Shown piece after piece: positions 24,386 through 36,594 of a stretch of 64,000 nt of DNA. The stretch comes from Montifringilla adamsi. Its lineage: Eukaryota; Chordata; Aves; Passeriformes; Passeridae. The first letter of the stretch is position 1. The number at the start of each line of letters is the position of its first letter. The DNA is taken from contig JAGGNK010006582.1 in assembly GCA_017590115.1 (NCBI GenBank), forward strand, positions 101,482 to 165,481, written 5' to 3'. The notes below the pieces were generated by a model. That model saw nothing but the letters and a program-made list of their open reading frames with translations. It was not told where the DNA came from and searched no databases. A program made the position numbers and the translations under genes.

Positions 24386-27300
24386 GTAAGCATAAAGTCT
24401 CTTTCTCCCTAAAGTGCCTTTGCCAGCATTAATGCAAGCTGCATGACGCTCCACTTTAGACTAACCAACTGCATGCACAACACCATTTGAGTTATGCTAG
24501 CTATAAATATTCCTGGGATTAAGTGTCTGGCTGTACTTTCCCAAGGAAGACTGCTCCTGCAGAATTACACAGCCTTTCGTATTCTTCCCTGCAGTACCCA
24601 ACAGACCTGAAATAAAATACAGGGTTGCTGTTCACTGGATGTATGTATTAGCTTGTGCTTTGCAGTGAACTCCTGCCTGATGATGCTGGGAAAAAAAAGT
24701 TAATTTCTTATGCTTCCTATCCTCTTTGCCCACCAAACCATAGCCATCAGGTTTTGGAAGCAAGAGCATAACTCTGTAAAGTCTCAACTTTTAGCTGGGC
24801 GAGAAGAGCAATATCTGTCTCCAGAGCTGGGATTTAACCCTCTTCCCACTGTTACTCCTGACTGCACGTGGCCATGGGGAAGGGTGGACGTGTCAGGGAC
24901 AGGGAGCGCTTCACAGGGCCTGCTGGTGGCTCCTGCCAAGTCAAGTTTGGAGTGATGCACCAACCTCACTGCATGGGCTGGGGGGACTGGGCAGAGGGCA
25001 GCGTCCTGCTGGGTGTAAATCAGAGGCATCCCTGCTGGGGAAGCCTGGGTGGTTCCCCAGCAGCGGCCACCCCTGCAGAGGTAGGGACAGGGTGTGTGGT
25101 GCCATCCGTGGTGTGACTCTGTTGGCTGTGGGCTTGGGGACGTGAGGTTTGCCTGTGGAGGGACAGCGTCAGTGATTATGAGCCTGGGATAAGCCATGGA
25201 TATAATTAAGCATGCAGGTTTCTTCCCTAGGCAACAGGTTTCAGGAAAATATGTCCTGAAAATATGCCCTGATGTGTTAGCACAGTCCTGGGTGTTGTCA
25301 GATTGTAAGAATTCCCAGCAAATAAATTTGTGTTTAGGTACTTGGAGAGAAGATTTCTTGAAGCGCTGAAGAGCCATGGGAGCATCTTCTGTAAATGTAA
25401 ATCATTTTTAAAAGATTATCTGAGCATCTGAACTGGTTGGGGTTTGCTGTGTTAATCCTGCTGGTGTCCCCTCAGAGGGTGGAAGGAGCAGGGCCTGAGC
25501 TCCCAGAGGAAGAGCTTCTCTGACTCATCTCTTCATGTTTCTCTTCTGACTGAAGAGGTATCCAAGAATTTAGTGGTGTTTTGTGGAGCAGGAGCTTGCC
25601 CTTGCTTGGAAGAGGAATTTCCTCCTGGGAAGTTTTGATTGTTACAAACCAGAGGGAATACAGATGATAAAATAGCAATATGTGGCATGTTCACTCCTCA
25701 TGTTTATTTTGAGGATTCTGGAGGTCAGATTATGTATTTTCCAGACAGCACTGTTGCTATCACAGGTTTGAAATAGCTTTTTCACTAGAAAAAGGTGCAG
25801 AAAGAGTAAGCTGGACTGAACTAATGTACAGCCAGGGATATGAGAAAAGCTATGCAGCAACCCCTGGCCTGTGTGAATGTCATCAGTGCCCCAGCAGCAT
25901 TCATCTGAGACGTCCACAAATGGCTGGCCTCCCTTGGGGAGGCCTGAAACCCCACCAAAGTCGCTGGTTTCTGAAAACAGAGTTCTAACCCCTGTTGTTT
26001 TTAGCAGCAGCTGCCAGCAGTAGTGACATTTAGATGCCCACATGAGACCAAGCTCAGTCACTTTCAGAGCTCCCCCTGAAAATCAGGAATAATTCTCCAT
26101 GTGTGTTCCTGAGCTAATTCCTGACTCAGAGCAAGCCTCAGCTTTCAGCTGTGGTTGGTGACCATGCTCTGCACTCACCATCCAGGGTAATCCCTGGGGA
26201 AACATTTCCTGGGGTAACATGTCCTGGAACTCTGGGAGTTTTGGTTCATGTTGCAGGGTGCCCTGCCTATTGGGAGGAGCAGTGCAGGCTGTGGGCAGCC
26301 CCATGGGGAAGGGTGACTGCACCTAGGCTCTGAGTCAGATCGCGACTCTTACTTGAGGACTCTGGTGAGATGTTGAGTCACCAGCACACTCCAGCACGGT
26401 TTGATTCATCTGTGGCTCAAATTGGCTTTTGGTGCCCCTCTGTTTACCCTCAAGGTGATGACAGGGACTGTCTGCCGGGGCATGTGGCCAGGGCCAGGCA
26501 GGCTCCTGGGCAACCATGCTGCTCTCCTGTAACCTCAGCCCAAAGAAGAAGGGAAGGAGGGATCTGGCACCATGTCAGAGGGAAGTGAAAAGGAAACTGG
26601 TACTAGAAAGGAGAGGATGAGGAGGTAGGGCAGGCCCAGACCTCCCAGTAGCAGAGCCTGTGTGGAGCACTGGCTGTGGTACCAAGGGACCAGTGCAAAG
26701 CACTTCTGAGGGGCAAAATGCAGCAGGTGCCACAGTGTGCTGCGTCTACTTTGCTCCTGTGTTGTGGTGTCTCCATGGAGGGACTTGGTGCCCACTGGGA
26801 CATCAGGTGGATATAGCCAGAAGCTGCTGGGCTGGAAATTCCAGGTATGCAGTCACAGGGTGCTGCTGGTGAGCTGTGGTGGGGGACTGGACCAAGGACT
26901 GGCCTCTGGAGAGCTGGGGAAAATTAGTCCACAAAGGAGAACCCTTGGCTAGGAGCTGCATGTGGCTGGATGTCCTGTGGGCTGGTTTTTGGGCTGCATG
27001 GAAGGTGTTACATAGGAGATGGATGACCCATGTGCTGCTCGAGAATAAACCTCGTGGCAGAAAGCAACTTCCCAAAACTCATATATTCACACAGAAATGA
27101 GCAACAGGACAGAAAGATGTGGTGTAAAATACCAGAGCATATTTGTTTTAGTAGCAACCCACTCAAGTGCTCTTTTTAAAGGACTTGATTAGTATTCTGA
27201 ATCAAGAACTTAAAAAATCTATTATCAAGCCCTTTTTAGCAACATTAGATATAATGGGTGAAGCTCATTCCTGGTGTTACTCCTTTAGAATTACACCAGG

Positions 27301-30300
27301 CTGGATTTGACCCCACGGCTGTTAATGCAGGATGACAGAAAAATGAAGGAAAATTGCTAGTGTGTTGAATAGACCCTGATTGATTGAAAGCTGTTTTTTT
27401 TCTTCTTTATTAATGACAAGATGGTGACACCGTTTCTTGCTGAAAATCAAATGCTTCAGTGCATTACCATGAATGGAAAGGAACTGTTTTTAGAGGAGCC
27501 AGTGAAAAATGCTAGTGAGGAAAACCAGGCAAGGCAGTCTGAATTAAATGTTTTTTTATTCCCATTTCAGAATTCAGCATTAAATGCGTTCAAAACCTGA
27601 CTGTGTAGGTTTGTGAGGCTGGAGCAGGCCAGGGATTGGGTCCACCATCCTGGGAATAAATGTGGCCAGTGATCCTCTGACAGGGAGTGGAGGAGGGCTC
27701 CAAGCCTGCAGGGCTCCCTCCCCAGAGCATCGGCCCTTCCCTTCTGAGCCCCTGCAGAAGGAAATGATGCAACTTGTGTTGCACCAAGAACATTTCACCA
27801 GAAAAAGCAGCTAAAACCCACTTAAAACCAAAATACATTTAGTCCAAAAATTTATGGACCATGAGTCAGAAACCAAAGGACAATTTTATGGACAGAAACT
27901 ACGAAGCCTTCAGGATTTACACTTCTGCTTCAGCTTCAGTAACCTATTCCCTGTAAAATGCCTCTCCCCCATTGCTAAGGACAGGCAGATAAATGCAGTA
28001 AAAGTGATGAAGGTAGCATTTGTTTCATTTGCCTGGAACCAATTACACTGAAAGTGCCCATGAGACCTGTCCTGAGCTCCCCAAACTGCAGGCTGGACTC
28101 CCTGGCAGTCTCTTCCTTCTTGCTGCTTTGCAGGAGCTTGGACAAACTTCACAAACCCACTCATGAGTGCAAGGTTTTATTTTTTCCTGTGCCTTGCCAC
28201 TGGCTTGGTGCATAGCTTTGGGCAAGTTACTTAACCTTACTAAGACTTTGTTATTTCCCCTGCAAAGTGGGGTTAATAGTGGCCATCCATCACCCCTTGC
28301 TTTGAGATCCTGGGATGAAAAGTGCTGTAGAGACAGTAGATATTAATAGTATCCTTTTCATTCTTTTTCATTAGCTTGTGGCCTTTTGACACCCAGAAGA
28401 AGTAACAATGTATTTCCCCTTGAAAAACCTACTTTAGATTATTTCCACTGCGATCAAAAATGGAGAGTATCAGAGTTTTCATGGGCAAGCTCCCTTTTCA
28501 GCCCTGTTTTGCAGACTCAGGGAGTTAAGAAAGTTACAGAAGTGCTCATCACAAATGATTATCCAGGGTGTTTATTATTTCTGTCAGGAAGTTATTTTAA
28601 ATGTATATGTATAGATGTTCATCAAATTAGGACTTTTAAAAGCATTTTAAAAAATCTGATTCACAAGCTGCTCAAGGCAACAACTGTGGCTCCAGCTGTC
28701 ACTTTTATTGCAAAAAGGATCCCAAAAGCCATGAGCTGAGCCCCCAGCCCAGAAGCTCTGACACTTCTCACTGCTCCAGCCCTTCTCCATCTCCCCAGGT
28801 GTTCCCCAGGCCAGAGGGTCCCTGAGCATTACTCAAGGGTGGCTGTGGCTTGTGGCTTTTTGGCATCAGTGCTCAAGCATTGGCTTCTCTGCCCTTGTGG
28901 AGGTGAGGCTGATGTGGGGCTGTGTGGTGCAAAAGGCAGGCAGACTTTTAACTGAAAAAGCAGCTTAATCGACCTTCATTTACCTGGAATGAGAAATGTC
29001 TCTATAAACTTTTGCTTGTTTTTGGGGAAACTATTTTTAATATTTCAAATAGAAGGTGACTCTTAAAACCTGGTGTCATCAAAAATCCTGCAGGCATCCA
29101 TATTTTTTTGGTACAGGCTAGCTTCAGTTAGCCATGGGCAAACATCAAAAGGTTTAAGGGAGTACTGCCTTGAAGAAGAGGCCAGTGCTTGTTTAGAGCC
29201 ATGTGTAGCACCAGAGCAGGACTCTTCAGAACCCTCTGCCCTTAAAATTCATCCTCTTCCAAGAGTAACCATGCATTGATTCACTGAAATTCACACTTTT
29301 GTTTTGCTCAGGTGTGGAGTGGAAAACTTTGATAGGGAGAAATGTTCAAACACTCTGAAGGAATAGTTTGAGAAGGTAACTGCACACATGAGGTGTGTCT
29401 GATACCTGGCCAGGGTTGGTCTAATCCTGGACCCATCTGTGGCTTAGCAGTTTGACTGCAGAATTCCTGGCTGGAATTTGTGCAAAAATCTAGGTAAAAT
29501 TTGGAGAGGGATATCAAACAGGTTTCCCCAGCCCAGGTAGCCTCATGACTATGGAGATGGTGGCTTTCACCGCCACAGACACACCCCAAACCACAAATAC
29601 TTTTCACAAGTACTCTCAGCCATGCTGCATTTCTCAGGCTGAAACTCACTGCTGGTTCTGTGAACTCATTTTATTTTATTTTATTTATTTTTTTTGATCC
29701 CTCAGGCGTTTGTTCAACCAGGACTGTACTTCTGATTTAACAGCAGCAATGGACTGCTGCTGCAGCTCCTGGCTGTGTAAGCAATTGTAGCCTTTGGGGG
29801 AATGAAATCTTACCTTAACACAAGCAACTGACCTAAACAGCAAAGATTATTATGGAAAAAATAGCATTTCATTTGATTGCGGATGCTCTTGCAGGGTTTT
29901 GATAACTTTTCAGGATTAAGAGAAAGTTGTGGATCTGCAAGGGGGTGTTATTGCATGGCTTGAAGAGACCAGTAGTAAAGATATCATTATTTTATTCTGT
30001 GGGTGGGGCAGGGATGGGCAGTTATTGTGGGGTTTATGGCTGTTAAAAGAATGATTTCCTAAATGATGATGATTATGGCCTTTGCCTGCAACCACAATAT
30101 ACATGTTTGTCATTATTATTATTATTATTATTATTGCCATTATTTCTGGAAGTAACTTATATGCAACTAAATTGTCCTTAAATGTAACAAGAAGTCTGTA
30201 AGGGGTAAAAAAAAATTAGGGCACAGTACCTCTGTGCTGCAGACTGGCTTCTTTCACACATGACAGTGAGACCCAGGCTGACCTGAGGCTGATGAAAGCT

Positions 30301-33300
30301 GGCAGTGAAAGCTGCCTGCAGCACCACTTTCATCACAGCTTCCTCAAACCTCATAAAGCCAGTGAACTTCAGTGCTGCTGTCGGCAGCAGCCTGTAGAGA
30401 TGTCTGGTACCAGAGGTGATCCTGGTTTATAATGGTAAAGCCAACAGGGACAGGCTCTTTCCTGCATCAAAATCTGTGTCCAGTGGGAGCGTTAGATTTG
30501 GTGGATAAAGCAGTTTCTCCAAAGGTGTAGACAGAAGCTAAGCCTTGCCGTATCTGATAAGGTGGGAGAACCATCAGCCAAGTATCACCTGTGAGGGAGA
30601 GCTAGAAACTCCAGAGACAGCTGCAGGAGATAATTCTTTACCTGTGTCCCTAAAAACAGAAAGACCCCCAGTGTCTCCGAGTGAGCAACTACAAAATAAC
30701 TTCTCCATAATGGAGCTGTCTTCCTAATGCTATTAACAGTAATTTTCCTCCTGAAGTTTGAGTTTACATTCTCATTAAATAGAAAGAGTCCTCCTGTGGG
30801 TCTCAGCAGCGTTGTGTGGCATTGCAAGGTCTACCTGGGAGAGGTTTTGTCCTGCAGTGTGTTTTCTTTCTGCCCCTAAAATTTGTGGCAGGAGGTTTTC
30901 GCAAACGAAGCTCCCACACAAAGAGCTATACCGTGTCTTTGTGAGTGTTTGCAACATTTGCTTTGTGATGTGGCACAGACACAAGATGCTTCTTAGAGCC
31001 AGGTTTTTGTCTCCTGCCTTCATTTCTTGGTGGATATTCCTAACACTCCTGGTTCCTGCCCTCTTTGGGGTGGGAGCAAGCTGGAAAATTTCTCCTCCTA
31101 TTTTGATTGTGGCTTAAAAACCCAACAATTCTTAAGTCACTTTTCAGCCCTGAGGTGGTCCTGCCCAATGGGATGAATGTCTACTGCTTCCCCCCAAAAA
31201 GAAAAATTATTAAAAATTTTGTACAGCCTAAATAATTAAGTTCTTCAGCCAGTGTTAGTAAATAGCTGTTCTCCTGGGTTGTGAACTAGAGGGATTTCAC
31301 AGGGTGTGCCTTAAGCAAAATGAAATCTTTACCTTTCCTAAATACTTCTGTATGACATTTGGGTCTTTTTCTAGGCAGTGCTTTCCAAATTAAATTCTTA
31401 CCTTGGTTAACCTTTCACGTCACGACCTATTCAGCAAAGGGGTGTGTTAGTCCATATGGAAATGTTGAAGTAGGATCTTGAAATAAACTCGAGTTGAAAT
31501 ATGCACAGAAATGCAAATTCCTGGATTTCTGGGTAACAGTTGACCAGAGCTGATCTAATTAAGTGCCATCCTGCAGGTCTCAGAGAATCTGTTTTATTTG
31601 TGTAGCAAGTGCACATCGATTGGCAGCAAGCACGTGCTGACGTGGGTTCAATTGCATTTTATGTTGTGTGCTCAGTCAATAAGGCACGGGAAATGTGTGC
31701 TTCACATTGGGATGTGGCAGTGGCTGTTGCAGCACCAGGATGTGGGATTACCTAATGCTGCTTAGCAATCAGCATCAACAGCACCTGTAACACGCCTGCA
31801 GCTGTTATAGTTACTTAGAGGCTCCTAAAAAATACTTACCAGTGGATTTTTATAGTTATTCTGTTACACTTCACAGGTGTAATTCAAAGCTGATATATTA
31901 ATAATGTATAAAATAGCAGCATAGAGTTGTTTCCTATATAAATGTTCCACGCTTTGGTTTCCTCCAAGGAGTGAATTTACCTTTAAAGAGCTGAAATGTT
32001 AAACATATGTGGGTCATAATTCTCAGCCACGTTATTTTGTACTGCTGCTTAGAAAAACACACATCTCTGGTTAAAAAAAAATAATAAATTAAAAATGGTA
32101 CTGTATTCTTGTAAAAGAAATGCTTAAACTTTCTGAAATATCCTGGTCAAGACTTGCCGGAATCCTGACCCAGTGTAATCCTTTATAAATACCTTTCTAC
32201 AAATGTCCCTCTTCACGTGTCCCTGAGTATATTATTTAAATCCCAGAGGACCTTTAGAAAGCGTGTACAGGAATGGAGATGCTTTTAAGTGGTAGCCCTT
32301 TGTATGGGAAGCTTTCTGAAGAGGAAGGTCTGATCCTGCCAAGTGTGAAGCCAGCAGGAGTTTTGCAAAACTTGTCCGAGGCACTTGATGGCAGAGACAA
32401 AATTCCAATTGGTCTCTTCCCTTCGGAAAGGAATGCAGCTCTATCAGCCCTCTGTGGTTAAATGGAAGGGGAAGGAGGGGGTGGGAACAGTCCCATGATA
32501 TCTCATGGCAGTCACCTGGAGGCAAATCTGGCTCTCGGTCCATGCAAGTGTAAATGCCCACTAGTGTAGCTGAAGCAAAGCAAATTTGATTTATTGCTCA
32601 TAACAGGATCCTTCAGCACCAGATCCTGAAAATACTTAGGTCCAGCTGGGGGAGTTTATAATTTGGATATTATCAGCAATAGGATTTCTTGTGATTTAAG
32701 TTTTATGGGCATGTTAATTGAATTAAAAGATTAATATATGGTGCAAGGGGCCAAGGACATAGTCGATTCATCCTGAGGAATAAAAGATGGTTCAGTCACA
32801 CAGAAGCACTACAGGGCAAAAAAAAAACCCAGCACTGAAGGACCTTTGACAAGAAAGGTTGTTTTTTCCCCAGACAACCCTGTCAGCTACGGCTGTCAAC
32901 AATAAAAAGAAATAAACAAATAAATTGGAGGCTGTGTGTAAGTCACAGGACCAGAATATAAATACACATGACATGGAAAGGAGTAAATAATACTGACCCA
33001 TTCTTTAGAAATGTTCTGAGGCAATACTTCCTATTCATGTCCCACTGAAATGACATGTAATAAAACTTCATGGGCAAAAGTGTTACTAATCGCCCAGGTT
33101 CTTGAGGGACATGGCTCTGTGTGTGTTGGGAGGTACTTCTTTGCAGGGCTGCTGCCTCGGGCCTTGCACCAACAATGCAGATGCAAAAAGTTGGATACTT
33201 TCTGCAACAGATCATAAAAGGAACATGTTTATCCATCACTGTCCAAAAGGACAGCTGGGCATCTTTCACTGCAGGACAAGCTCCCTATGGAGTCGGAAAT

Positions 33301-34806
33301 CTGGATGTAAGCAGGACTTCCAGGGCATGCAGGTGGAGTTGGGGCTGTGATGGAGCCCCCTCCCCCTCCTGCAGGCATCTCCATGGCATGGCCCCACCTT
33401 GGCAAAGGCAAATCACACGTGGCTCTGACCAAAGAGGGCAAATCCCACTGCTCTGGGAAAGCAGAGAACTTCAAATTAATGACAACTCTTCCAAAATAAA
33501 GTACTTCTTTCAGAAGTAGAATGGAGAGGGTGGGAAAAAAAAAAAAAAAGAGAATCTTGCTGCTCTGTCACTGAGAATTTAACAACTGTCATCTATAACC
33601 AAGATGGTCCTAGCAGGGAGGTGAAGACTTGCTCCTGGCCCTGCGTGTAGAGAGGACCTCTGAAAGGACAGTGCCTGATCTCATCCAAAGTCCCCACTGA
33701 TGCTCATCACACCTAAAATGGCTTTTAAAGGTGTGATTTGAAGGGTCATTTAAAAACACATGCATGCCATCAACTCACCTGTTTTTCCAAGGCAGCTCAA
33801 ACATGCACAGATTCCTCCAAACACAGCTCCAGCTGCCAACAGTCTCTCTCATGCCCAGATCCAGCCCCACAGGGAGCCCTCACCTGGTGCCTGGGTGCCC
33901 AACTCCTCTATCCAGGGGATGAACTGCCAAAAAGCAGAAGTCTGCTGCTCCTAAGCCCTCCTGTGAGGTTTGCTCACTGATCCTCCAAAAAGTAGGAGAG
34001 GAGGGCACTTGACTGGAGTGCTTAGCACTGTGTGGGGACACACTGTGTTTTCTAAACACAAAAAACCAAATGACATTAATTGGGCTAGTTCCTCAGAGGA
34101 GGATCTTCCCTTCTTACCTGGAAAATGCCAACCTGTGAGTACCTGCTTCTGCAGATAAATCCAGAAATAATAATTAATACAGCTAAATTAATAAACAAGT
34201 GTGCAAATACTTTTCCATTACTTTTAACCTTCAGCAATTACTGCCAAAGGGCTAAAACACGGTTTCAGATTGCAGGGGAGATGAATATCTTCTTTGGTAA
34301 GGTGTCCACTCCAAAAGTGGTTGAAAGCCTCTGCAATAAACTCTGCTGCTTTTTACCCAGTGGCAGCCATGGTTTAATAATTTAAAACTTGCATGGGTGA
34401 CATAAAAACCCTGTCAGCACCCAGAGCTACATAGGATGGTACCCTTTGGGCTTGCCAACCCAGCTTCAGAAACCTTCTGCTCTTTTTTGATGGTTGTGTG
34501 GGCAAAAACTCAACACACATCCTGGGGGCTGTTGCTGTGCTGTGTCTTTGATGACTTTGCTTCCACACTGCTTCTTGAATTATGGTTCTGCAAACATAGA
34601 AAGGTATCTTGGCTTGGGGGGCTGCGGAATTGTGTTTTGTAGGGTTTTGTTAACCTTGACACATTTTACATCTCTTCCGTTGCAGATCTGTGTGGTGGCC
34701 TTAGTGGGATTTGTTATGCTTTGTATCTCATACCAACCTGATGAGAAGACGTGTGCCCAGTTTACAGTGAAGGTACCTGAACATTTTTTAAGTTTTTTTT
34801 TTACTT

Positions 34807-34843
<37 letters not shown>

Positions 34844-36550
34844 TCTTATGTCATTAAATATAATCAAAAAAGTTGATACAGAGGATATTTTTAAGACCAC
34901 AGGAAAATAAGTGAAAATGCACCTGAAATGCAGAAATGGTTTTCTGTTACTTTCCAGGCAGCCAAGGAAGAAACTGTATTCTATAAAGGAAAACTCTATT
35001 AACATTTCAAATCAGAACAAGATACCATTTTATTCACCATGTTTTAGGAATATAGACAAAGCTGGAATAATTTGGGAAGTGTTCAGAGGGTTTAAGTAAA
35101 TTAAGTGGAGATAGTGAGCAGGGTAAGAAGTAAGATGGCCTAAAATGAGTCCACTTAAATCAAGGTTTAATATTTAATGGGAAAGTACTCAGAAAGCACA
35201 GGGACATGCATTCTTCCACAAAGCAAATTCCCATCTGAGCATTGCAGGAACTGCACCATACCCTACTTTTGTCTCCAAAACTGTTTTGCTGACACTGGTG
35301 AGCAGCTAGAAGAGCAAGGCTGAGAACACTTGGTTTTAGCACCATTTTTCCTGGGCTATTTTTCCTTATTATTGTATTTTTCAGGGCTCTTAATATTTTG
35401 CAGACACATAATAACCAAGAAAAATACTGACACAAGCAGCACAAAATAACAGCAATTATTAACTGGAAAAAGGCAGAAGGAAACAAAATGCAAGAAACAG
35501 CTTTTCAAGCCCTGACATCCATCGTCCCTTAGAAATTAGAGGCTGGTGTGTCTTTTGTGTCTTTCTCAAACTTCTCCTGTACTTAAAGAAAACAGAGGAG
35601 AAGAACAATTGTGCCTGCCCTGTGGCTGCCTCTACATTGTCCCTTGTCACCTTTCCACCCCCAAGGAAGGTTACTGGGCTGGGCAGGGGCTGCCACGCCA
35701 GGCCTGCCCCGCAGCATAAAATTGAATTTGGCATCCATGCAGGAAGGGAGTCATCTTTGGTGTTGGGAACGGCATGTCGGGCTGGGCAGCTCAGATGTCT
35801 CTGCCACTCACCCTGACGGTAAGGAAAGTGAGACATTGTTCCCCATAGGAAAACAGACATTTTGGAATTGCTCCTGAGGTGATGTAAAATGAGCCATCAC
35901 CTGGCAGAATTAGAGCTTAAATCTCCCTGGACTGTTGCTTACCCAAGGCACCTGCCTCCCCAAAATCTCCCTTCTCAGCATTTCCTGTTGCAGCATGCCC
36001 CAGAACTTCATCATTCCCAGGCTGTTCACCTCTCCTGTCCCATGTCCCTGCTGGGAGTTGCTATCCCACAGTCTGGGATAACAGGACCAAAAAAAAAAAA
36101 AAAAAGGCTTCTGTCTGAAAGGCTCACACCTATTTTAACAAAGTAGGAGCTAAAACTCTTCTCCAGGACTTCGATCACATAGGACTCATCTACATCTTCA
36201 GTATCACTTCTCATATCTTTGAATTTCAGTTAAAGGCTGTCTCTGAACTAAAAACAAGCATTAGCTATGACAAGGCTGAGGATGCAAGATTGCAGTCATG
36301 AGACAGATTGTTCAGAGGGTTGTTTTTTTCTCCTTGAGGGCCTGGAGCTTCATCAAGCACTGCAGTTGGGTTCAGCCCAATTCACTCCGACCATCCTTAC
36401 GGTATGTGGCCCAGGTCCTGCCCTCACACTGATAGCTGAGTCCCATCAGCCAAGCATCATCCTGCAGGAAAATCTTGTCTGAACTTTCCTGGAGTGCATT
36501 AAGCACCCCAAGTTCCCTTGCACAGCCCAAGGATCACTGTGAGAGGAGGA

Positions 36551-36594
<44 letters not shown>

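Larger units (their letters stand above)
24386..34685 (+). other. SSPN: SSPN intron 1 (10.3 kb)
   Basis: The intron starts GTAAGC and ends TTGCAG. It holds no other exon I recognise. Contents: a weak minus-strand MIR-like stretch near 24815-24860, a short inverted repeat at 27270-27300, a clear plus-strand MIR at 28190-28352, an (ATT)8 microsatellite at 30112-30135, and an A15 run at 33535. Much of 28400-32200 is AT-rich unique sequence without repeats, the usual place for conserved non-coding elements. Confidence 0.9.

Noticed and set aside
29031..29040. MEF2-like CTATTTTTAA in SSPN intron 1 (also at 38841 and 45308)
   Set aside because: The degenerate consensus is expected several times by chance in 64 kb of this composition. 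The muscle link is appealing but unsupported without binding data.
33480..33549. AATAAA followed by an A15 run, suggesting a processed retrocopy
   Set aside because: The upstream sequence shows no recognisable gene product and no target duplication was seen.
34580..35005. Minus-strand frame with a polylysine stretch
   Set aside because: The lysines come from the T32 run read on the other strand.
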